Shown here piece after piece: positions 6,313 through 12,029 of a stretch of 12,029 nt of DNA. Positions within the stretch are counted from its first letter, which is position 1, and each line of letters starts with the position of its first letter. Both the position numbers and the translations under genes were made by a program. This DNA is from an uncultured Collinsella sp. (GTDB lineage: Bacteria > Actinomycetota > Coriobacteriia > Coriobacteriales > Coriobacteriaceae), in the NCBI GenBank assembly GCA_902492825.1, contig CABUMZ010000051.1, forward strand, positions 1 to 12,029, in the 5' to 3' direction. The notes under the pieces are model-generated. The model did no database searches and had not been told where the DNA came from. It was given only the letters and a program-made list of their open reading frames with translations.

Positions 6313-7671
6313 ATGACAGAGCGTATGAAGGCGGTGGCGGCAGGTGGTGCCGTTGCCGCCTTTTGGCTTGCCGCGTGGGTCTTCGCGGCGGCGCTGGTGG
6401 CGCAGCCGCTGATTTTGCCGGGGCCGGGTGCTGTCGTGGTGGCGTTGCTGCGGCTGGTGTGCGATGCCGGCACGTGGGCGATTCTGATGGGCTCAGGCGC
6501 GCGAATCTTGGGCGGGCTGGCGCTTGCCGCGGTGTGCGGTGGCGTGCTGGCGGGAGTCTCGGTGCGGTCGCGGACGTTTGCCCGCCTGGTGGCGCCGGCG
6601 CTTTCGTTTGTTAAGGCGACGCCGGTTGCCTGCGTAGTGGTCCTGCTGCTCATTTGGCTGGGGTCGGCGCGCGTGAGCATTGCGGCGGTCTTTTTGATGG
6701 CACTGCCGGGCGTGTATTTTTCGCTGGTCGAGGGCTTGACGCAAGCGGATAGGCCGCTGGAGCAGATGTTCCGCCTGCATGGCGTGCGGGGCTGGCGACT
6801 GTTTTGCGCCCATACCTGGCGTGAAGTCCTGCCGTTTGCGCTTTCGTGTGCCCGTGCCGTGATCGGCATGAGCTGGAAGGCCGGCGTGGCAGCGGAGCTC
6901 ATCGGCATGGCGGTGGGCACCGTGGGCGAGCGCATCTATCAGGCGAAGTTGCTCATCGAGACGGCTGACCTGCTGGCGTGGACCGTGCTAGTCGTTGCCG
7001 CCTCGTGGGCATGCGAGCGCGTGCTGGTGTGGTTGCTGCGGGCTTCGGGGCCCGTGGGATGGCGTGCTGCCGTGCGGGCGCATGGGTGTGGCGCTCGCGG
7101 GCGTTCGGGCGACTCTGCTGGCGCCGGCGCTGCGGCGGAGCTTGCGCTTGCCGTGGGCGATCGTGCGCCCTGGGCGCCGGCGCTCGACAGGCTGGTGCTT
7201 CGCGTGCCCGCCGGTGGGCGCACCTGCGTGATGGGCGCCTCGGGTGTGGGCAAGTCGACGTTGCTTGCGCTGGCGGCGGGGGAGTGCGTGCCGTGCTCCA
7301 TGGTGTTTCAGGATGTGCGCCTGGTAGAGGGCGCTTCGGCCTTGGATAACGTGCTGGTGTGCGCCGACGCGCACGTGGACGCCTCGGGTGCCGCAGCCCT
7401 GTTGCGCCTGCTGGTGCCGGGGGTCGATGTACATGCTCGTGTGGCCGAGCTCTCGGGCGGGCAGCGCCGTCGCGTCGAGATTGCCCGCGCCCTGCTGTGC
7501 CCGGGCGACGCGGTGATTCTGGACGAGCCCTTTACCGGTCTAGATACCGCTGCGCGCGACGCATGTGCCGAGGTCGTGCTCGACTTGCTCGACGGTCGCA
7601 TGCTGTTGCTTGCCACACACGATGCCGCTGACGCTCGGGCCCTCAATATCTCGGACATCATTACGCTCTAA
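6313..7671 (+). CDS. fused ABC importer permease and ATPase, NitT/TauT type
   Basis: One 452-residue polypeptide carries both the membrane and the ATP-hydrolysing parts of the importer. Residues 1 to about 245 contain about six hydrophobic segments and a degenerate cytoplasmic EAA-type loop (EQMFRLHG, about residues 155-162). After an Ala/Gly/Arg-rich linker, the ATPase part from about 272 shows Walker A GASGVGKST (308-316), Q-loop Gln333, signature LSGGQ (380-384), Walker B with Asp404-Glu405, and switch His436. In this family permease and ATPase are normally separate proteins. The ATPase is also short: only 19 residues separate the Walker A lysine from the Q-loop, against roughly 40 in TauB/SsuB-like proteins. 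The start at 6313 has no clear ribosome binding site; ATG 6325 is an alternative, and an in-frame stop at 6307 rules out starts further upstream. The gene lies 24 bp after the binding-protein gene and probably ends the operon. Confidence 0.85.
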   Translation: MTERMKAVAAGGAVAAFWLAAWVFAAALVAQPLILPGPGAVVVALLRLVCDAGTWAILMGSGARILGGLALAAVCGGVLAGVSVRSRTFARLVAPALSFVKATPVACVVVLLLIWLGSARVSIAAVFLMALPGVYFSLVEGLTQADRPLEQMFRLHGVRGWRLFCAHTWREVLPFALSCARAVIGMSWKAGVAAELIGMAVGTVGERIYQAKLLIETADLLAWTVLVVAASWACERVLVWLLRASGPVGWRAAVRAHGCGARGRSGDSAGAGAAAELALAVGDRAPWAPALDRLVLRVPAGGRTCVMGASGVGKSTLLALAAGECVPCSMVFQDVRLVEGASALDNVLVCADAHVDASGAAALLRLLVPGVDVHARVAELSGGQRRRVEIARALLCPGDAVILDEPFTGLDTAARDACAEVVLDLLDGRMLLLATHDAADARALNISDIITL

Positions 7672-7691
7672 ATACTTACTCAGCAACAAAA

Positions 7692-7722
7692 TGATTCGTT
7701 TTTCTCCGTTCCCATTGGGTCG
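7692..7722 (+). repeat. 31-bp element, diverged single copy
   Basis: This copy starts TGATTCGTTTTTCTCCGTT and ends CCCATTGGGTCG. It keeps the core but has lost the perfect TGATCC/GGATCA ends of the other copies. It lies 20 bp after the ABC importer stop codon, in front of the antitoxin gene. Confidence 0.6.
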
Positions 7723-7728
7723 GGTATG

Positions 7729-7771
7729 GTATTCTATCTGCGGAGTAATACTTAGGAATACCAAGTAATAC
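7729..7771 (+). promoter_or_regulatory. phased AATAC array, probable operator of the antitoxin gene
   Basis: AATAC occurs at 7747-7751, 7757-7761 and 7767-7771, exactly 10 bp apart, with the reverse form GTATT at 7729-7733. The outer two direct copies extend to AGTAATAC. Half-sites repeated on one helical face are typical of operators bound by ribbon-helix-helix proteins, and the next gene encodes such a protein. Autoregulation is therefore a reasonable inference. The start codon is 116 bp downstream. Confidence 0.45.
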
Positions 7772-7793
7772 CAACGCCGTAGAAACAAACTCC

Positions 7794-7852
7794 AGATGCG
7801 GGCCAATCGGGTTGCCTTCACAGCCCGTCGCCCAGCCGCGTGGCCCGCATCT
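7794..7852 (+). other. 59-nt leader hairpin before the antitoxin gene
   Basis: AGATGCGGGCCA (7794-7805) is the perfect reverse complement of TGGCCCGCATCT (7841-7852), with 35 bases between, in which CGGG (7808-7811) can pair with CCCG (7824-7827). The stem is GC-rich and ends 34 bases before the ATG at 7887. No T-run follows on the plus strand. It may affect transcript stability or be a protein-binding site. I do not recognise a known RNA family. Confidence 0.5.
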
Positions 7853-7886
7853 ATCCGCACCACCGTCGTTTCAAAAAGGAAGCGCC

Positions 7887-8087
7887 ATGGCAGAACACAT
7901 GACCCCGGTTGTCGCGAAGGTCTTGCCCGAGGAAAAGGCGGCCTTCGCGGCGGCAACCCAGCTCGTAGGCACCACGCCGTCCAACGCTATCCGCATGTTT
8001 ATCGCCGCGTTCAATCGCTGCGGCACCTTTCCGTTCGACATTTCGCCCAGCGGGGCCTTTGGCACTGCGCCCGATTCTCATCAATAA
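7887..8087 (+). CDS. orphan RelB/DinJ-like ribbon-helix-helix antitoxin
   Basis: This 66-residue protein begins with a short beta-strand region (residues about 5-12), then two helices containing the family hallmark TPSNAIRMF, followed by the FPFD motif typical of DinJ/RelB proteins. These proteins bind DNA as dimers and neutralise an RNase toxin of the RelE/YafQ type with their C-terminal tail. Here the tail after FPFD is only about 15 residues, shorter than in DinJ (about 86 residues in total), and no toxin gene follows: the next gene, 83 bp on, is a membrane protease. The ATG at 7887 has AAGGA 6 bp upstream; upstream in-frame ATGs lack a good site. The gene may be a remnant of a toxin-antitoxin pair or a small stand-alone repressor. 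Confidence 0.75.
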   Translation: MAEHMTPVVAKVLPEEKAAFAAATQLVGTTPSNAIRMFIAAFNRCGTFPFDISPSGAFGTAPDSHQ

Positions 8088-8088
8088 G

Positions 8089-8119
8089 TGATCCGTTTTC
8101 CTCCGTCCCCATGGGATCA
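8089..8119 (+). repeat. 31-bp element, intact single copy
   Basis: This copy begins one base after the antitoxin stop codon. It reads TGATCCGTTTTCCTCCGT followed by CCCCATGGGATCA, with TGATCC and GGATCA as terminal inverted repeats. It lies between the antitoxin and protease genes and matches the copies at 1309-1372 closely. Confidence 0.75.
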
Positions 8120-8170
8120 GCTCTCTGCCGAGTTGTGGTAGAACTAGGGAACGGTTTTGAGGAGGTTGGC

Positions 8171-9073
8171 ATGCTCAATGCGATGATTTGGGCGCTTGCC
8201 TGTTTTGGCGTTGTCGCTGCCGATATAGCCCTGAGCGTGGTTCTGTTTTCAGTTCTCGATGCCGTATCGGTGCTGACGGGCTTTGCGATCGACAATCTCG
8301 ATATCCAATGGTTCCAGGCTGCCGCTCAGACGGCGTCGTTTTTGATGGCGCTGCTGTGGTGGCGTTATTTGTGGCCGCGCTCGTTTATGGCGCGCTGGCA
8401 GGGCGAGCGCCCGCTTGGCGGGGGAGCGCGTGGGGCGTGGAAACGCATCGCCTGCGTTATCGTGATCGGCCTTGCCCTGCAGGTGGTCGTTGGCTACGTG
8501 ACCGACGCTGTGCTGTCGCTGTTACCCGAGGCGGCGGCCGATTACAGCGAACTTGTCGAGGAGACGGGCATGGGCGACACGAGCTATCTGGCCGTCCTGA
8601 CCACGGTGCTCGGCGCTCCGTTTTGCGAGGAACTGCTGGTGCGCGGTATCATTTTTGAGTTTTCGCTCCGAGCGTTTAACCCGCAGTGCCGTCCGCTCTG
8701 GAAACGCCGGCGTCGTGCGAGCGCACAGGACGGCGCCATAGTGCCTTGGGCGGCCCCGAGTACCTGGGGCGTCGCCGCGGCAATCGTACTGCAGGCGGCG
8801 GTCTTTGGCTTTATGCATATGAACTGGGTGCAGGGCTGCTATGCGGGCGCTGCCGGCCTCATTTTTGGCTGGGTGCTCGTGACCACCGGAAAGCTCCGTT
8901 ACACGATCCTGTTGCACTTTGCCTTTAACGCCGGGTCGTACCTCATGACGTTGCTCTGGTTTGTGAACACGCCGCTCGACGTGATAATCACGGTCGCGAT
9001 CGCCGGCTTTGTACTGGTAGAGGCGATGCGGTCGCTCAGGTTGACGTGCCAGCTGGCTCGCTCCCGTCAGTAA
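8171..9073 (+). CDS. CPBP family intramembrane metalloprotease
   Basis: This 300-residue membrane protein belongs to the CPBP (Abi/Rce1-like) family. Three family motifs are intact: EExxxR at 153-158 (Glu153, Glu154, Arg158), FxxxH at 212-216 (His216) and HxxxN at 249-253 (His249, Asn253). Together these form the active site within the membrane. Several hydrophobic segments surround them, including two in the first 60 residues and two near the C-terminus. Bacterial members process peptides, act in bacteriocin immunity or anchor membrane complexes; no partner gene here points to one role. The ATG at 8171 has AGGAGG 5 bp upstream, a strong site that rules out longer upstream extensions. The gene may be co-transcribed with the antitoxin 83 bp upstream, although a 31-bp element sits between them. 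It converges with ygiQ. Confidence 0.88.
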   Translation: MLNAMIWALACFGVVAADIALSVVLFSVLDAVSVLTGFAIDNLDIQWFQAAAQTASFLMALLWWRYLWPRSFMARWQGERPLGGGARGAWKRIACVIVIGLALQVVVGYVTDAVLSLLPEAAADYSELVEETGMGDTSYLAVLTTVLGAPFCEELLVRGIIFEFSLRAFNPQCRPLWKRRRRASAQDGAIVPWAAPSTWGVAAAIVLQAAVFGFMHMNWVQGCYAGAAGLIFGWVLVTTGKLRYTILLHFAFNAGSYLMTLLWFVNTPLDVIITVAIAGFVLVEAMRSLRLTCQLARSRQ

Positions 9074-9075
9074 AT

Positions 9076-9178
9076 GTGATTCCCTTAAGGAAAACACGGT
9101 TAGGTGCGTCTGAACGTGTTTCCCCTAGGGAAATCACGACTAGAGACAGCCTAAGTGTGTTCCCCCTAGGGAAAACAC
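9076..9178. repeat. three palindromes at about 40-bp spacing in a convergent intergenic region
   Basis: Three related imperfect palindromes occur at 9076-9097, 9116-9137 and 9157-9178. Each starts GTG and ends CAC, around TTCCC..GGGAA-type arms. Copy 1 is centred on TTAA, copies 2 and 3 on CTAG. Starts are 40 and 41 bp apart and the bases between them are not conserved. The array lies between the protease stop (9073) and the ygiQ stop (9237) on the opposite strand. Possible roles are bidirectional transcript ends or tandem protein-binding sites. Each palindrome has only about two mismatched pairs in eleven. Confidence 0.7.
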
Positions 9179-9197
9179 GCCTGGGTCGATGAAGGGG

Positions 9198-9227
9198 CGC
9201 CGGCTGGCCATGAGACGCCGGCTGGCC
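9198..9227. repeat. 12-bp direct repeat after ygiQ
   Basis: CGCCGGCTGGCC occurs at 9198-9209 and again at 9216-9227, just beyond the ygiQ stop codon on the minus strand. The GCCGGC cores are self-complementary, so the pair could fold into a hairpin downstream of ygiQ. No T-run is present. Confidence 0.4.
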
Positions 9228-9236
9228 CTCGCCGCG

Positions 9237-11379
9237 CTAGTTGCGCCTGCCGCCGCCGTTGGCGCCCTGTCGTCCCTGCGCCGCACGGTTGCGGCCCGCG
9301 GTGTTCTGCGCGCGCGACATGCCGCCGTGACCCTTGCTGCCCTTGGGCCCCTTGCCGGCGGCGCCAGCGCCACCATGCGGTTTGCCGCCCTTCTTGCCGG
9401 TGCCATGCCCACCGCCAGCAGATGTTTCGCCCGGGCGCGGCGGCACGGGGCGAATCAGGCAATGCTTGGTGTAGCCGATCAGGTCGCGACGGCCGGCCTT
9501 CTCCAGCGCCTCGCGCACGAGCTTGTAGTTCTCGGGCTTGCGGTACTGGATGAGCGCGCGTTGCATGGCCTTCTCGTGCGGGTCGCGTGCCACGTAGATC
9601 GGCTGCATGGTGCGTGGGTCTACGCCGGTGTAGTACATACAGGTCGACATGGTGGACGGGGTGGGGTAGAAGTCCTGCACCTGCTCGGGCATGTAGCCCA
9701 TGTCGCGCACGGCCTCGGCAAGGTCCACAGCTTCCTTCATCGTTGAACCGGGGTGGCTCGAGATCAGGTACGGCACCACATACTGCTTGAGTCCGTATTC
9801 GCGGTTCAGGCGTTCAAATTTGCGGCAGAACGCATCGTAGACGGCTCGGCTCGGCTTGCCCATCACGGACAGCACCGCGTCGCTCACATGCTCGGGCGCT
9901 ACGCGCAGTTGGCCCGAGACATGGTGTTCCAGCAGCTCGCGTAAAAACTCGTCCGAGGCATCGGCCATGGTGTAGTCAAAGCGGATGCCGCTGCGGACGA
10001 AGACCTTCTTGACGCCCGGCAGCTGGCGTAGGTCGCGCAGCAGCTGTGTGTAGCCGCTCTCGTCGACCACCATGTTCTTGCACACACTCGGCCACAGGCA
10101 GCGCTTGTTCTTGCACACGCCGTGCTTGAGCTGCTTGTCGCAGGCAGGACGGCTAAAGTTGGCCGTCGGTCCTCCCACGTCGTTGATGTAGCCCTTAAAC
10201 TCGGGATCGCGCGTGAGCAGCTCGGCCTCGCGCATGATCGAGTCGTGGCTGCGCATCTGTAGCACGCGACCCTGGTGGAAGGTGAGGGCGCAAAACGAGC
10301 ACTCGCCAAAACAACCGCGGTTGGAGCTGATGGAAAACTTGATCTCGGCAAAGGCCGGTACGCCGCCCGCTGCGTCGTAGTCGGGATGCCAATCGCGTGC
10401 GTAGGGGAGTTCGGCCACCTCGTCCATTTCGTCGGTGGTGAGCGTCGCCGACGGCGGGTTTTGCACCACATAGACACTGTTGGGATAGGGCTCTACCAGG
10501 CGATGCCCGGTGATGGGGTCCATGTTCTGCTGCTGCACGTTAAAGCTGCGCGCGTAGTTGAGCTTGTCGGCGGCAAGGTCGTCCCAGCTGGGCAGCAGGT
10601 CGTAGTCGTAGACCTCGTCGAGCGAACCCGTGCGGTAGACGGTGCCATTGATATAGGTAATCTGATCGACGGGCAGTCCGGCGTCGAGCGCGTCGGCGAT
10701 CTCGACGATCGCGTGCTCGCCCATGCCGTAGATGAGGATGTCGGCGCCCGAGCAGTACCGAGCGCTTGAGCTTGTCCTGCCAGTAGTCGTAGTGGGCCAG
10801 GCGGCGCAGACTTGCCTCGATGCCGCCGATGATGATGGGGGCGTCCTTGAACGTCTGGCGGATGAGGTTACCGTAGACCGTGACGGCTCGGTTGGGACGG
10901 TGACCCTCCTCGCCGCCGGGGGTATAGGCGTCGGTGTGGCGGCGGTGCTTGGTCACCGAATAGTGGTTGACCATGGAGTCCATATTGCCGGCGCTGACCA
11001 AAAAGCCCAGGCGCGGCTCGCCGAGCACGGTGATGCTGGCGGAGTCGGTCCAATCGGGCTGGCAGATGATGCCCACCTTGTAGCCGTGTGCGTCGAGTAC
11101 GCGGCTGACGATGGCCATACCAAAGCTGGGATGGTCCACGTAGGCGTCGCCGCAGATGTAGACAAAGTCGCACTGGTCCCAGCCGCGCGCATCCATGTCG
11201 GCGCGGCTGACGGGGAGGAACTTATCGCGGCTCGGACGCCAGGGGCGGACGGGCGTCGCTTGGGAATGCTTGGTGCGGGCGACCGTGGCCTGCGCCTTGC
11301 CGCCGCGCTTTTGCTGCTGGCCCTGTTTGCCCTGCTGACTGCGCTGGTTGTTCTGAGCGTGCTGAGGCTTTTTTGCCAC
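9237..11379 (-). pseudogene. ygiQ: YgiQ family radical SAM protein, disrupted by a frameshift
   Basis: Two minus-strand reading frames together make one YgiQ-type protein. The first runs from a GTG at 11379 (GGGAGG about 6 bp upstream) through SLRRLAHYDYWQDKLKRSVL to about 10753. The match then continues in another frame from about 10748 with SGADILIYGMGEH to the stop at 9237. The break fits loss of five bases or gain of one; YgiQ alignment (RSxLxDSxAD) favours loss of five within a CTCGACTC-like repeat. The radical SAM motif CxxxCxxC (CFGECSFC) is intact in the second part. YgiQ proteins are conserved, with poorly known function. Both ends carry extra basic low-complexity tails: Gln/Lys/Arg-rich at the N-terminus and Gly/Lys/Arg-rich over the last 65 or so residues. 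An assembly or sequencing error is an alternative to true inactivation. Confidence 0.85.
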
Positions 11380-11641
11380 GATCCCTCCCGGTGTTTGTAT
11401 GCTGCACGTAATTGTAACCAGTCTTTTTGGGACGGGGCTAAAAAGACTGGTGGAGTACATGGGCTGACGGACCGGCGTGTCGATGCGGGTGCTGTACCCG
11501 CCGTTTGTTTCCAGACTGTGTATCTGCGCGTTGGAGAACCCGTCTCGCGCGCACGCCATGTTGTCAATGGGTTACAGTATGAACGGCGGCTATGTTTCCG
11601 CCAACGCACGAGAGAGTCGTCAACAAGGAGGATGCACGACG
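11380..11641. other. divergent intergenic region between ygiQ and the YoaK-type gene
   Basis: This 262-bp region should hold both outward promoters. For ygiQ, TACAAT on the minus strand (11411-11416) is a good -10 candidate, but its -35 position falls in a palindrome and does not match TTGACA. For the rightward gene, no clear pair was found; TTGTCA at 11561-11566 lacks a well-placed -10. A small hairpin, GGCGG (11585-11589) with CCGCC (11598-11602), lies in its leader. No further gene is visible. Confidence 0.45.
11418..11450. repeat. 33-bp hairpin element upstream of ygiQ
   Basis: CCAGTCTTTTT (11418-11428) is the perfect reverse complement of AAAAAGACTGG (11440-11450), with the loop GGGACGGGGCT. 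It sits directly upstream of the possible ygiQ -10 box. The loop read on the minus strand contains CCGTCCC, a string also found in the 31-bp elements. It may be an operator or a dispersed palindrome. Confidence 0.6.
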
Positions 11642-12029
11642 ATGCAGCGTGCCAAACAGATATCGGAGTCTATTGAGCTGGGCATCATCTTGGCGCTCGC
11701 CGGTGGCTTTATGGACGTGTATTCGTACATTGGGCGCGACCATGTTTTCGCCAACGCGCAGACAGGCAACATCCTGCTCGTGGGCGTGAGCATCTCGGAG
11801 GGCAACTGGGCACTTGCGGGGCGCTACTTCTTCCCTGTGGTGTCGTTTGCCGTGGGTATTATGCTTGCCGATCTGGTACACGAGCGGTTTGGCAGCGTGA
11901 TCCACTGGCGTCAGGTGACGGTGTTCTTTGAAGCCGTCATCTTGCTGGGCGTGAGCTTTATCCCGGGCGGCAATTTCAACCTGCTCGCCAACTGCCTCAC
12001 CTCGTTTGCCTGCGGCATGCAGGTCGAGA
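11642..12029 (+). CDS. YoaK/DUF1275 family membrane protein, N-terminal part (cut by window end)
   Basis: The first 129 residues of a membrane protein are present and the frame is open at the right edge. The start at 11642 follows AAGGAGG (11625-11631) at 10 bp; an ATG at 11632 is closer but in another frame. The family signature is clear: GGFMDVYSYIG (21-31) followed by FANAQTGNILLVGVS (about 36-50), then hydrophobic segments near residues 64-80 and 95-110. YoaK/DUF1275 proteins have about 220-240 residues and usually six membrane segments; their function is not established. Upstream it is divergent from ygiQ. The family call is firm and nothing further can be said on role. Confidence 0.85.
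   Translation, partial: MQRAKQISESIELGIILALAGGFMDVYSYIGRDHVFANAQTGNILLVGVSISEGNWALAGRYFFPVVSFAVGIMLADLVHERFGSVIHWRQVTVFFEAVILLGVSFIPGGNFNLLANCLTSFACGMQVE

Noticed and set aside
9076..9178. A CRISPR array
   Set aside because: Only three units, palindromic units of about 22 bp and gaps of about 18 bp are too short for spacers, and no cas gene is nearby.
9076..9178. parS partition sites
   Set aside because: The palindromes resemble neither the TGTTTCACGTGAAACA consensus nor its core, and no parAB genes are present.

Overview
The window looks like a chromosomal segment of a GC-rich anaerobic actinobacterium of the Coriobacteriia, most likely Collinsella or a close relative. This rests on the strongly GC-biased codon use, strong GGAGG-type ribosome binding sites, and the mix of an EFR1-type ferredoxin, a ferredoxin-like [FeFe] hydrogenase, a YgiQ radical SAM protein and a YoaK protein. 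The genus is an inference from gene content, not from a marker gene. No rRNA, tRNA, CRISPR array or transposase is visible.

Region 1-499 is non-coding. It holds a 25-bp inverted-repeat pair, an AT-rich block, a TTGGTGCA palindrome and a tandem 9-mer just before the first gene. Position 500-1261 encodes a flavodoxin-like protein with two 4Fe-4S clusters (EFR1 family). The AT-rich, hairpin-rich stretch 1262-1601 separates it from the main operon.

The core of the window is a tight four-gene operon at 1602-7671. It encodes a GltD-like FAD/NAD(P) oxidoreductase with a NuoF-type iron-sulfur domain grafted on its N-terminus, a CpI-like [FeFe] hydrogenase (HydA), a lipoprotein substrate-binding protein with a twin-arginine signal, and one polypeptide carrying both the permease and the ATPase of a NitT/TauT-type ABC importer. 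The first two genes overlap, the third starts 2 bp after the second, and the fourth follows 24 bp later. The arrangement suggests NAD(P)H-linked hydrogen turnover that is co-expressed, and possibly functionally coupled, with import of an unknown small molecule.

Downstream lie an orphan RelB/DinJ-like antitoxin (7887-8087) with a phased AATAC array and a strong hairpin in its leader, then a CPBP-family membrane protease (8171-9073). Converging on it from the minus strand is a ygiQ gene (11379-9237) broken by a frameshift near 10750. The start of a YoaK/DUF1275 membrane protein (11642 onward) runs off the right edge.

A recurring theme is small palindromic elements between genes: four copies of a 31-bp element, three palindromes spaced about 40 bp apart, two TTGGTGCA palindromes flanking the EFR1 gene, and a 33-bp hairpin before ygiQ. 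These are the main structures not explained by the genes.
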